Source: Spirogloea muscicola (taxonomy: Eukaryota; Streptophyta; Zygnematophyceae; Spirogloeales; Spirogloeaceae). From it: a stretch of 53,220 bases of DNA. Each line of letters starts with the position of its first letter. Position 1 is the stretch's first letter. Position numbers and translations under genes: made by a program. Under the pieces are notes generated by a model. It made no database searches and was not told the DNA's origin. It worked only from the letters and a program-made list of their open reading frames with translations. The DNA lies in contig WELB01000013.1 of the NCBI GenBank assembly GCA_009602725.1, positions 870,810-924,029 of the forward strand. The letters are read 5' to 3'. This document shows, piece by piece, positions 1 through 10,085 of this stretch.

Positions 1-142
1 GACGACGCTGCGACGGCGGCGGCGCTGCCGCCAGTGACGGGCGTGGACCGCGTGGGCGCCGCCGCACGCCGCCGGCCCGGCGAGAAGGTCCACTTCTGCT
101 GGCGCTGCAACCTGCCCGTCGCCATCTACGGCCGCCTGGTGA

Positions 143-177
<35 letters not shown>

Positions 178-1467
178 TGCAGCACCCGGCTCAGCCATCG
201 CAGCCTCTTGGGCTCGGGCCCTGCTGGGAGGGGCCACTGATTCTGCTGCTAGCGTTGCCGCCGCCAGGACCGCTGCAAGCACGCCTTCTGCCTCACCTGC
301 GCCAATGAGGCGCAGCGCTGCTACCTGTGAGCTCGCCAGCCCTCAGCCTCCGCTTATGCCGCTGCCCAAAACCTCTTAGCCATGGACCCTCCTGATTCCC
401 CTGAGACCCAGAATCCTGCTGCTGCGCAGTGCTGACATCCCGGCTTCATCTCATGATGCCAGTACCAAGCTGCTGCTTCGGAACCAAACCATTGTATCTT
501 GGTATAGTGACCCATGTATTGCCGTAGACAGCATATGCTTAGAAAAGTTGTGAATGTCTCCGTGTGCGCGGCCAGCTGCTCCGCCGACACCGGCGGCGGC
601 GGCGAAGGCGGCGGCAAAGGCAGCGGCGAAGGTGGCGACGGCGGCGGCGGCGTCACCGCTGTGGGCCGCGACGAGGGCCTCTTCATCTGCGGCGCGCCCG
701 GGTGCCTGCACGCCTTCCTCCGCCGCCCGCACTTTGTTGCGCACCTGCGCCGCGAGCACGCCGACCTGGCGAGGGCTCCGGCGCCGCGGCCCCAGCCCCT
801 GCTGCCGGCGCTGCCGCCGCTGACGGCCAAGAGCGAGCCGCCGGCACCAGCACCCCCTGTGGCCGCCGCTCGTCCCCCTCCGTCAGGTCAGCCGCCACTG
901 CTCCCAGTCGACCTCCAGTAACGACCGTGGCTATGGGGGTCGCTGACTGCGTCCTCGGCACTTACTTGCTGATGGAACTCGTTGTGTCCAGGGAATGCTC
1001 CAGCGTCAGCGCCGGCATCAGTGGCGCAGCCATGGAGGGGGGGCGGCCCTCAGCCGCCTCCAGGGCCGCGGCCGCTGCTGGCACCGCCTGCCATGGCCGG
1101 TCACGGGATGCCCCTGCCTCCGCACTTGCCGTCCCCCATGGTCATGGACTTCAACGGAGGCGGCGGCAGTGGGGGACCGGCGCCAATGCGGCCGCCGCCT
1201 TTCGGAGACTATGGGCCGCTGCCAGGCATGCGACCGCCGCCGCCGAGCCCATACATAGATCCTGGCGGCCGCGGCGGCGGCGGCGGCGGCAGCGGAGGCT
1301 TGCCAGGCGAGGACATGCGACCGACTGCCAACCCCGGGCGGTTTGGCGGCCTCAGCGGGCCCCCGGCACTCGATGAGCCGCCGTACTTGCCGGGAGGTTA
1401 CGGGTGGGGCGTGCCACCGCCTGGCGGCGGTGTAGGCTTCCAGGGACGGCCCTGGGGCCCACCGTGA
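1..1467 (+). CDS. HAKAI: HAKAI-type E3 ubiquitin ligase (CBLL1 family), 3' part
   Basis: Four exons keep one frame: 1-138, 268-326, 576-886 and 992-1467 (stop TGA). The gene enters from the left edge, so its start is not seen. Exons 1 to 3 together encode a RING finger: FCWRC and IYGRL in exon 1, CKHAFCLTC in exon 2, and CYL plus the last Cys at the junction to exon 3. Exon 3 then has the C2H2-like HYB segment (LFICGAPGC, then HFVAHLRREH). The tail is rich in Pro, Gly and Met, as in plant and animal Hakai. Family knowledge: HAKAI is a ubiquitin ligase associated with the MTA/MTB/FIP37/VIR m6A mRNA methyltransferase complex in the nucleus. All visible zinc ligands are intact. The order RING, short spacer, C2H2 and proline-rich tail makes another RING family unlikely. 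Confidence 0.88.
144..177 (+). repeat. CCG microsatellite in HAKAI intron
   Basis: An uninterrupted CCG run starts five bases after the GTGAG donor of the first visible HAKAI intron (139-267). In the transcript it is a C/G-rich triplet run right behind the 5' splice site. The first intron of MED25 in this window has a comparable CCG run. Confidence 0.9.
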
Positions 1468-1560
1468 CATGGCCTTCTCCTTGCTGCAACGCAGACCACC
1501 GCCATTGCCACTGGCAACCCCTCACAACCTCCAGCCTCCTCCGGCCCCTATCTAATATGA

Positions 1561-1565
1561 TGTAA
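1561..1565 (+). promoter_or_regulatory. Putative UGUAA polyadenylation signal of HAKAI
   Basis: TGTAA lies about 95 nt downstream of the HAKAI stop codon. TGTAA is the usual poly(A) signal in chlorophyte green algae. The position fits, but a five-base motif is weak evidence alone. Confidence 0.4.
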
Positions 1566-2702
1566 ATCTATGTACAGCGCGAGCATTGACGCGCTTTCAG
1601 TCTCAATAGCTTGAGAATGAAAAAGCAGTTGCGAAGCCTTCCTGACCTTCTCCCTCAACGTGGCGACGCCACTGCCATGAGCCACTCACACAAACACGGT
1701 GCACCTCTTGCTTCATGTGCAAGCTGTGCAGAATGTTTGCAGCACTAGGTGAACGATGCGGAGGCCGTGGACGCCTCTGCTTGGTATTGGTGACCGATGC
1801 TCATGTACCCGATTGACAGAATTATGCACCGGACTGAACGATTGTCAGGAACAGCTTGGGGGGCTGAGCAGGGCTGCGCTGTGAGAGGCAGAGGCGGCGA
1901 GATGGTTCATCATTGAGCACAGTGATGGGAAATATTGCTATACTATACTGTGTTGTCTGGCATTAAGAAGTTGCTGGCCTGCAGATTGCCACGGGGTATT
2001 CATGCGAGGCAAGTCCGGCTGCAAAAGGCCATTTCCAGCACACACCAGTAACACCTGCCCTGTTGAAATGGTGGAGCCTAAACTTGCAGAGAAGTACCGT
2101 CGCATCGGAATTCTCACTCTGCCCATGACTTCACAAGGCAAAGGAGGATGCCACAGCAGGCGCGAGATGCAATACTAATGCTCGCCACTGTTCTTGTACT
2201 CAGATATAGCTGCTTGGTGCAAGGCAACTACACTGCTATTGGCCACTGCATTGGTCAAGTATCAGGTGCACCGGCCCCTGCTTCGTCAGGGCCGCTGCCA
2301 GTTACAGGAGCGAGCAGCTGATGGAGTCAGTAGGCGATAGCGCTCAAATAACTGAAGGCTCTTGCAGTACTGACACAACCACACACTAGCACTATGCTGT
2401 GATGTCACAAGTTTCCACCATAACATGCGAGCAGATCTTCTTAGCTCTAGGTCCACCCTTTGCTGAAGGCCAAGTGTCACAAACTCTGCATGCAAGTTTT
2501 CGGCAGGTGCGCATCAGTACACCAGCATCGGACAAGACGCAAGACGCTGCAGAATATAACTTGGACGCTTTATTTACAAGAAAGAATGAAAGAATGCTAG
2601 CAAAGGGTATCAAGTATAGGTTGACGAATCAGGAAGCTTGTTAAGGGCTTCAGGAATAATATTTAGTGTTAACAATAATGGATGAGATTCAATTTAGTAG
2701 TA
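1566..2702. other. Intergenic stretch without recognisable gene
   Basis: Only short overlapping open frames on both strands are present, none with a recognisable domain or consistent splice pattern. The stretch separates the 3' ends of two convergent genes, HAKAI (+) and the GT77 gene (-). A TGTAA on the minus strand at 2574-2578 is a possible poly(A) signal for the latter. Confidence 0.5.
2574..2578 (-). promoter_or_regulatory. Putative UGUAA poly(A) signal of the GT77 gene
   Basis: TGTAA on the minus strand about 125 nt beyond the stop codon at 2703, within an AT-richer 3' flank. Same motif type and similar distance as for HAKAI; motif evidence only. Confidence 0.3.
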
Positions 2703-5700
2703 CTAGTCTCTCCAGTGGTCCTCATCAATGGGGATGCCAGTGGGGCCGTTGGCAATCTGCCAGCGGCGGCGGCATATCATGTCGGCATCGTCAAGCTCCC
2801 ACAGGCCTTTGTCAACCTGCCGCGCTAGCTTGGCATCTTTGCCCAGCTTCCAGTTGTTGTGAAGCACAAGGCAGCCATGCACTGCGCATGTGCCCCGCAC
2901 GTCGTCCTCGTCCCAGAGGCCCAAGGCGGCCCCATTGGGATACTTGTGCCGCGGCAGGAACTGCTAAAAGCACCATAGATTAATCAGAGGCGGTCGTAAC
3001 CTCTGTGATGATCAAGTGAATAGCATAGACATTCGTAGTGGTACATATGATACGTATAGAGCCCAAGTAGGCATACCTGAATTGTGAGATTGGTGCCAGC
3101 GTGCACGCACTTGTCATGGCCAAGCCGGAAGGGCCGCTCCGGATATGGTCCACACAATACTTCGTAGAAGCTTGGCTGCAATGACAGCATACGCAAGTAC
3201 TGCTGAGCACGTCCAATACTGAATATACACATCAAATCTTGGAACAATTGCCTGAACATACATCACAGCCTGGAGCTACATACTGCCAATGCTCATACGT
3301 GTTCACTTGAGCATAAGGTTGGCCTAAGCACCTGCTCACTGAGATTGGTGGCGGCGGCATGCCGAACAATCTCATCAAACGCGGCAATGGTCTGCGGCTC
3401 TGCTCGGGCCAGGTAAAAGCCCGAGTTCATCTTGTGCGTATTTAGTGGCTCTGCCCCATCAGAACCGACGCATGTCCAAATTGTATAGTCAGCAGCAAAC
3501 CCTTTGCCTTGTCTGAAGACAAAGCAAAGCAACGGAGGCACGGCATGGCAAGGTACGGCAGGACAAGGCAAAGCCTGCCAAGGGAACGGCGAGGTAACAG
3601 CAAGGCAGGGCAAGGCAAGCAATGTGAGATTCTCAAATTTGTGACAGCTGCTAACTCCTCAGCACCACTTCCAACCACAAAACAATGCAGCCTAAGCTCA
3701 AACCACCAGACCTTTTGTAGTTCCATATGACTTTGCACAGAGTCTTGACAGCGGCGGGGTTAGTCACACCTGAGTCATTGGCGTGGTCCGCCTGTATGGC
3801 AAGCACTCTCGGGCCATAGGAGAGGAGGTCCGGGAGCGGATTATGGAACCAATAGACGTCGACGTCGCTGAAGAGGACGCTGTAGCCGAGCCTCAGGACT
3901 GGCAAGACAGTTCGCGACTTTACCTGTTACGGATGTACATTAGCCTTGTCAAGGTGTGCCTGAGCAGCATAGAAGTACCACATATCCTGCATGTGATCAA
4001 TAGTGAGGTACTGACAATATAAAGCTTGGCTTCGATCTTGACCAGCGAACCTTGGTGATCCTCGTGAAGCAAGCGGTGTAAAAATGGCAATTTTTAGGGT
4101 CAAATTTGTCGTCATTAAAGTCCAATTGGTATACTGGAAGGCCCTGCCAAAGGCAGCAAAGCAGGGGAGTGAGTGGAGTGAGCGTCAACGTGAAACCATG
4201 TCACGGTGATGGCTTGCAAGCCTACGCTAGCCTTAGAACTTGTAAGTCTCAGGACTTCGTATCATGTGCTATGCAACTAAGGGTTCCGTTCCAAAGATAT
4301 TGGTCAGTGGGGCTTCAGAGTTCAGAGAAGTATAGGCCAAATGAGGCTCCAAAGACCTGACCATCAATCCCGGACTACAGACTACATGCCGACTGCGATT
4401 GTGCAATTCATGTACTGCCCACGTTTTGGGGAAGGTAGCATCTGAATCAAAGCTGCCGTCAAAAGGGTCTACTCCTTTTCTCTCACCTGCAGCACAGCAA
4501 AGTGATATGTTTCACTGTCGAGGGCGGCGACCACAAAGTTGGTCACACGCAGCTGGCGGAGGCGGCACGCCCAGCTCATGAGGAAGTCCAGGTAGTTGCG
4601 GGCGACAACAGTGAGCACAACGACTCCGCCACCCTCGCCAGCCTGCTTTGCCAGCAGCTCGTTGCGGCCAAGCGGCAGCTGCACCTGCAGCTGCTTAGCT
4701 GCCTCCAAAGGCAGCCGCGCTAGTGAGCACGAAGACAAGCCTTTGCTTTGGCCCCATGGTGACCCGCACGGGCAGCGGGGCCGCAGCAGCCTCCGCTGAG
4801 CTGGGCCGCCACTCCTGACTCTGGCATCATCCATGGCCGGCAGCGCAAGCCTCCAGCGGCGCTGCCGCTTCGATGCTGACCCATGCTGTCGCCCGGTGCC
4901 AAGACCGTGAGAAGGCCGTGGAGGAGCGCATCGGCACGCCCACTGCGTCCTCCTTTGCTGGAAGCTGAGCCAGCGGCCGTCCTTGCCGAGCACGAGCCGC
5001 AGCGGTACATCGTCAAGCTCGAGCAGTCTTCCCATGCCGTTGGGCTGCCACCGGGCGGCAAGGTGTGTGTTGATGTCCACCTCCCAGCGTTCGCTGCCCG
5101 GCTCCAGGTCCGTGCCACCAGCGCTGGCCAGCTGGTACTCGACAGCCGTCACAGCGTCGCTGGCGTCAACGACGAGGCGCGGTGCGCCGCTCTGCAGGGC
5201 TGCGGCGAGCAACCATCTTGATGGGAGCTCCATGGCCACGTTGGCAAGGAACGGTGGCACAGGGCCTCCAGCATGGAGGGCGGCCCCTCCAATGTCCCAT
5301 GCCCACACGGCTGCACCGCCGCACAGGTCCTGCCAGCCGTCCTCCCTGGCGTGCAAGTGCAGCTCGTAGTCCTTCCCGCCACCTCCATGACCGTCAACGT
5401 CGAGGTCCCCAGTGGACCAGGACGCCGGAGCGGCAAACCGCCAGCTGGCTGCGGCCAGCAGCCACTGCTTGCGCTCGCCATGGAGCTTGGCGATGGCGGC
5501 AACGAGGGCCGGGAGGAGGACCACGGAGGGCCTCACGAGGACGGCGACGTCCGCGTCGGCGGCTCTCGCCCTCGCGAGCACGCTGCTGAAAAGCGGCCGG
5601 CCCAAGAAGCTGGCGACGAATGCCAGGCACGGAACCGGGAGGATGAGGGTTCGGAATACTCAAGCGGCCATGAGCGGCACTGACGCTGCACTGGCAATGC

Positions 5701-5978
5701 AGGCGCTGCGGCAGAGGTGACAAGGCTTCACGACTGTAACGGTTCTGGGTTTATGCTTTGCATTAAGTTTTTACTAAGTTTGTGTAAGAGTTGTATTATA
5801 TCATGGTTTGATGGACAAGATCATGTCAAGTCAGGCCTGCTGGGCGCAACCGGACCTCGTGTCGACGTCGGGCTCCACAGCGACCCGGCCGGGGTGCTCG
5901 GCGGCGGCGGCGGCGAGCGACGGGTGCGCGCCGAGCAGGACGACGCGGGCGCGCGGCGCGGCGCGCAGCCAGGAGGCN
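2703..5978 (-). CDS. RAY1: RAY1-like GT77 arabinofuranosyltransferase (5' end missing)
   Basis: Readable blocks in transcript order: about 5976-5856 (LLGAHPSL, then PDVDT), 5609-4487 (SFLGRPLFSSVLARA, LVRPSVVLLPAL, WACRLRQLRVTNFVVAALD), about 4135-4025 (GLPVYQLDF, CHFYTACF), about 3925-3727 (VLRLGYSVLFSDVDVYWFHN), about 3517-3332 (NSGFYLARAEPQTIAAFDEI), 3175-3077 (QPSFYEVLCG) and 2960-2703 (FVLHNNW-like segment, stop TAG). The SDVDVYW segment contains the metal-binding DxD of nucleotide-diphospho-sugar transferases (PF03407). The order and wording match plant RAY1, a Golgi GT77 enzyme linked to arabinofuranose on arabinogalactan proteins. No N-terminal anchor is visible, because the 5' exons stop at the N at 5978. 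The middle of the large exon (about 4750-4950) matches the family poorly and may hide another intron. Substrate is inferred from the family only. Confidence 0.85.
3530..3625 (-). repeat. Degenerate GGCAA-type tandem tract in a GT77 intron
   Basis: Variants of GGCAAGGCA and GGCAA recur about a dozen times in this intron between the DxD exon and the NSGFY exon. On the transcript this is a pyrimidine-rich CCTTGCC series reaching towards the acceptor. Confidence 0.6.
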
Positions 5979-6047
5979 GCAGGTGGGCTTGTGGGTCAGC
6001 AACACACCACAGGAGCTTGTAAGCTAGACATGAGTGCACTCGTAAGT

Positions 6048-6067
6048 GTTAACGTCAGTTAACGTCA
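6048..6067. repeat. Perfect 10-bp direct repeat GTTAACGTCA x2
   Basis: Two adjacent copies of GTTAACGTCA, each containing the palindrome GTTAAC. They sit immediately beyond the truncated end of the Harbinger-like open frame. Confidence 0.85.
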
Positions 6068-6394
6068 GTGGGACTGAAGCACTGGGAAACGAAGTACGTG
6101 AATAGGAGGGTGGTGTGAAGTGGGCATGGGGCCGGCGGACCGCTTGCCAATGCGGTGGAGGGCGTCGCCGGTGGCGAGGCGGTAGAGCGCGATGGCGACG
6201 CGCTGCTCGACGGGCACGGCCTTGCGGAAGATGGTGTCCTCCTTGGCGATGGACCGCCCGATGTCGCCGCAGATGGCGGCGAAGGTGGCGCGCCCCATGC
6301 GGAAGGCGCGCCGGAACTCCGCCTCGGGGAACGCCGCGCTCTGGCACCGCTCCCACCACGCCCGCGACCGCGAGTGCGCCCACAGCTTGCGCTC

Positions 6395-6425
<31 letters not shown>

Positions 6426-6532
6426 CTCGGGCCGCCGCCGACGTGGCAGCCCTTCCCCGCCACGTCGGATGAGTCTGGGTCGACCGGTGAACACGTGGCG
6501 CCTCGCAAGCCCGGGGGCCCGTTTCCTGCCAC
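6065..6532 (-). pseudogene. PIF/Harbinger (HARBI1-like) transposase, N-terminal fragment
   Basis: The minus-strand frame reads WWERCQSAAFPEAEFRRAFR, then MGRATFAAICGDIG, KEDTIFRKAVPVEQRVAIAL and YRLATGDALHRIGK. This is the characteristic N-terminal helical region of HARBI1/ALP1-like proteins (F-R-M-x-R-x-T-F, then P-V-E-x-R-V-A-I-A-L-x-R-L-A-T-G). The DDE catalytic domain that should follow is absent: after HRIGK the frame diverges and stops. It is preceded by a long Gly-rich stretch encoded by a GCC run. Either a truncated transposon copy or the first exon of a domesticated gene whose remainder is lost; truncation is likelier because no later exon is found downstream. Confidence 0.75.
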
Positions 6533-6749
6533 GACCGGACCAAAGATGGCGACCAGCCCTTCCCGCCAAAGTCTGCACCAGCCCGCGCTTTCTGGCGGGA
6601 GCCGCTGGCCGCGCCAAGCAGCGCGGGAGCTTCGCGCGCGCCCCCTGCCTCCTCCGCCGAGGCGGCTCCTGCATCGGCTCCTCCATTCTAATGTGACCTT
6701 GACCAGCCTCTGTATGCACCTGGCTGGCTTCTACAGCCGCTCTTTGTAG

Positions 6750-7739
6750 ATCAGCAGCTGCGTTCTCCTAGTGCCGGAGGCCGGGCACGCGGTTGGCAAG
6801 GCCGAGAACGGTGAAGAGCGCAAGCACGCGGGACCGCTCTGCCGGCGACGAGTTTGACGGACACGCTGGTGATGGACGTGCACGGGGCGTTTGGCAGTTG
6901 ATAGCTGGACCTCCTGTAGCGGCGTGCGCGCAGCTCTAGCTTCTCACTTGGCTGCAATACGCTGAGGTATGTGACGGGTAAATCGTTGCTGAACAATGCT
7001 GAAGAAGGCCTGCTTTTCTCTTGGAAGTCAGCTTAGAGGTATTCACCTCCATGTCACTCCTCAGCAACTTGAGTAACGTGCCAGTCTGCCTTCTTACTGC
7101 AAAATGGAATCGTGGAATTGGCAAGCATCTCGATTTTGTATTAGAAGAAATAGTCAATGAGTTCTTGATACTCCGAAGAAAAACCTTCTGTATTGGTATT
7201 GGATCGCTCCTTCTATCCTCGTAGAAGGAGTGAGACACTTCCTCGAGAAGAGCCACTTCTCCATTGTCTGAACCACTGTGTAATCGATGATCAAACAGCT
7301 TCTTTTGAGCGTCCCGTCGGCCCCAAGATTGCGGGGCTGACGGGGGCAAGCACATACTCACAATACATGGGCCCACCGTATGTCACCTTCTTACTTGCCG
7401 AAATTTCTGTACCAGAAGGGAATTACCGCCAACGTGCAATCGGAGTTGCAAGACGCGATGGATGCAGCTCTGCATGTTTGCTAGGGGATGCTTAAGATGA
7501 TTCTGCCACACCAAGCAGCCAGGAGCTTGCCTAGGTTGTCGCATAGCTTATGACAACTTCTTAAGTGGGTGCTTTGGCCTCCTTGATGCTGTCGACGTGA
7601 CAAGCCGCCCTGGGTGCGATGCAAGCCACCGAGAAGGCTAGGGAAGCTGCTCAGCTGTGTCTAAGTAGTTCGCTAGATTAGCCAGGATAGGAACCACGAC
7701 AATGAATGCCAGAGCGAAGCGAAGTACAGGAGCATTTGC
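6750..7739. other. Intergenic stretch, no assignable gene
   Basis: The only sizeable frame is on the minus strand at 6936-7376 (146 codons). It has no motif I recognise and no homologous neighbour, and the plus-strand frames here are equally uninformative. The stretch may be decayed transposon sequence lying between the Harbinger and copia remnants. Confidence 0.4.
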
Positions 7740-7743
7740 AAGA

Positions 7744-7990
7744 CTACGTTTCACCCCTGTGGCCTGAGATCGTCAACATAAGCAGCACAAGGCCAAGCTT
7801 CGATTGAAATAGGCCATAAGCACGCACAGGTGACCATTCGCGAAGTATTCTCGAGGGGCATTCCAGCCATATTTGGTGCGTCAGTAGGGCCGCTTGACAG
7901 TCTTCCTGCTCTAGGCTGCTCCTGATTTTGCTCCTGTCGTTCGCGTTCATCAGCCATCACTTCTGGCCTCCTCCACTCAGAGTCCTCCAC
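7744..7990 (-). pseudogene. Copia gag-like 5' fragment (downstream copy)
   Basis: The frame starting at 7990 reads MEDSEWRRPEVMADERERQE. A closely related peptide (MEDFEWRRQEVMADE) starts at 9763 after the other LTR-like repeat. No zinc knuckle follows. The assignment to gag rests on its position directly after the LTR, not on a recognised domain. Confidence 0.4.
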
Positions 7991-8041
7991 TGCACGTCTA
8001 TTATCCGGAGGACCAGCAGACCGCCCTCGTCTCGGATCTGC

Positions 8042-8297
8042 TCATGGTAACACACAAAAATTTAGTCTGGTAACACACAAAGTCCAGAGTAGCACAAAGG
8101 TCCGCCTGCCGCAAACACAGCTGGCGAGCACACAGCTCCGCCTGGCCCGCGCACACATGCCGCAGAGTCGCCCAGGCCAACAGTCCGATGTGCCGGGGCC
8201 TCTCTTATTTAGGGAGACTCTCACGGCCCAGAAGGACGGGAGGGATGGTCACCCATTCCGGCCCGTTGATTCACCATATTACTACATTCAACACTCC
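8042..8297 (-). repeat. Copia LTR-like repeat, downstream copy
   Basis: This matches 9830-10083 along its length by eye. On the minus strand it begins TGTTGAATG directly after AAGTGGGAG, which has the look of the copia polypurine tract followed by the LTR start TG. Confidence 0.65.
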
Positions 8298-8449
8298 CAC
8301 TTAGTATGGGAATCAGCCAGACCTAGTTGTCTCCTACATCTATGGGCTTAGGCAACCCGTTTGTCAAATTGTCTGCAGTCATGCCTGTGGTACTGCAATA
8401 TTGCATTCTGACGACTACTACTTTTTCTCTGACGCAAGTGATGTTGTAT

Positions 8450-9500
8450 CTAAATGATTATATTCTTGGTACGAGCATGGTAGAAAGGAATTTTTATCAA
8501 TGCAATACTGCCCTGACTATCACTGAACAGAGTAGTTGCATCAGATGAGGAGAGAAACCCACACTCTTGAAGTAGAGGTCTCCTCAACCAGGTTGCTTCC
8601 TTCACTGCTCCAGTAGTAGCCATGTATTCTGCTTCTACAGTCGAAGTTGCTACACTTCGCTCTGCTCGACTACTCCAACTCACTGCACCTCCTTCTCTAG
8701 CTAAATTACATAGCCTGTTACTGATCTTCTGTCGCCCAGACTTCCTGCCCAATCAGCATCACAAAAATCCACCGGTTCATCAGAATAGTCTCCTACTGCT
8801 TGGAATGTCAGAAAGATATTCTTGGTTTCCTGCAGAGATCTCAGTATTCTTTCCACAGCTTACCAATGTTCTCAACCAGGACCTTGCTCAAACTGGGCAT
8901 CCACTTCCACTGCTGCTGCTATGTCTGGACCACGCTGCCACAGCCACATACATCAAATATCCCACTGCCTCTCTATAAGGTACCTGTGCAATCTGCCGCC
9001 TGTGATCATCATTCTTTGGTCTCTGATCCTTGCTCAATTCTCTTGTTCCTTGTGGGGTAGATGTAGGTTTGCAGTCTTGCATACAGTCTTGCACACAATC
9101 TGTCCAGGATTTCAGTAATGTACTTCGACAATCCCAATTGTAAGACCTTTTGGCCTGTATCTCTCTTCACTTGTATGCCCAATGAGTACTTCAAGGGCCC
9201 TAGATCCTTCATTTTGATTCCACCACTCAGCTTTTCTTGCTTCACTCTTTTCACTTCATGGGCTGAATTTCCCAGTAGGATCACATCATCTACATACAGT
9301 GCCAGAATCAATCTAGCAGATAGTTCCCTCACATATACACTATGATCAGAAACCTGCAGGTTGCTGCATGTGGATTTCCTCCTCTAAATCTCCATAGAGA
9401 AGCTGTAGTGACATCCATCTCTTCTATTTCCCAGTCATGTATAGCAGCCATGGCTAGCAAGCTCAATGTAATGCCCCCTGGGGTCAAGTGCCAGCTAATT
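8450..9500 (-). pseudogene. Copia pol remnants: reverse transcriptase and RNase H
   Basis: About 9500-9390 reads LAMAAIHDWEIEEMDVTTA, the copia RT N-terminal segment. 9332-9090 reads LYVDDVILLGNS and MKDLGPLKYSLGIQVKR, including the YVDD catalytic pair. About 9010-8950 reads PYREAVGYLMYVAVA. 8750-8450 reads VSWSSRAERSVATSTVEAEY, then KEATWLRRPLL and LFSDSQGSIALIK, the RNase H region. The blocks lie in different frames with stops between them. The RT is missing the stretch between MDVTTA and YVDD. No product is expected. Confidence 0.85.
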
Positions 9501-9829
9501 AATATCCTCTCGGAGTAGGCCAACACCGCACACGATCCGCGCTGGGTTCTACAGCATCCCAAAGTCCCCTATACTACAGTAGTCTTGTCATCTTGTCTTT
9601 CCAGACTATCAAGTTCGTATGTCGAGATAGTCTGGGGATGAGAACAGGGAGCGAGCCGCCCTATGGGGTCATAATCTGAAAGTCTTCCTGCTCCCGATGT
9701 TGCTCCTGTCGTTCACATTCATCAGCCATCACTTCTTGCCTCCTCCACTCAAAGTCCTCCATTGCATGTTCGCTCTTATCCGGAAGACCAGCAGACCGCA
9801 CTCGCCTCGGCGGTGCAGACGCAGATCCG

Positions 9830-10083
9830 CTCACGTAACACAGAGCTTAGTCTGGTAGCACGCAAAGTCCAGAGTAGCACGAAGCTGCGCCTGGCCGCAC
9901 ACAGCCGGCGAGCAGGCAGCTCCGCCTGGCCGCACACAGATCCGCACACAGAATCGCCCCGGCCAACAGCCCAGTGTGCCAGGGCCGCCATTATCGAGGG
10001 AGACTGTCACAGCCCAACCAGGATGGGCGGGAGGGTCACCCATCCCGCCCCGGTGATTCACTATGTATACTATAGTCCATTCG
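9830..10083 (-). repeat. Copia LTR-like repeat, upstream copy
   Basis: Direct repeat partner of 8042-8297. Similarity continues through the leader to the gag-like ATG at 9763-9761 and a little beyond. Outer edges are estimated by where the two copies stop matching. Confidence 0.6.
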
Positions 10084-10085
10084 AC

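Larger units (their letters stand above)
7740..10085 (-). mobile_element. Degenerate Ty1/copia retrotransposon
   Basis: Two similar direct repeats (about 7905-8297 and 9680-10083) bracket copia pol remnants on the minus strand. Transcript order is: upstream LTR-like repeat, a short gag-like start, reverse transcriptase (core YVDD at 9285-9296), RNase H, a purine-rich tract and the second LTR-like repeat. After that second repeat a gag-like start appears again (7990-7744), so the arrangement is LTR-pol-LTR-gag rather than a simple element. Integrase and most of gag are missing and the pol frame is broken several times. It is a non-functional relic. Its LTRs have clearly diverged, so insertion is not recent. 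Confidence 0.85.

Noticed and set aside
564-1376. Long Arg/Ala-rich plus frame overlapping HAKAI exons
   Set aside because: It crosses HAKAI introns and is a by-product of CGG/GCC repeats; the HAKAI frame carries the HYB motif.
5182-5683. Plus-strand frames opposite the GT77 large exon
   Set aside because: Mirror frames of a GC-rich exon; the minus-strand frame matches RAY1 continuously.
6936-7376. 146-codon minus frame as a gene
   Set aside because: No motif, no splice partners and no codon pattern like the neighbouring genes; left as unassigned sequence.
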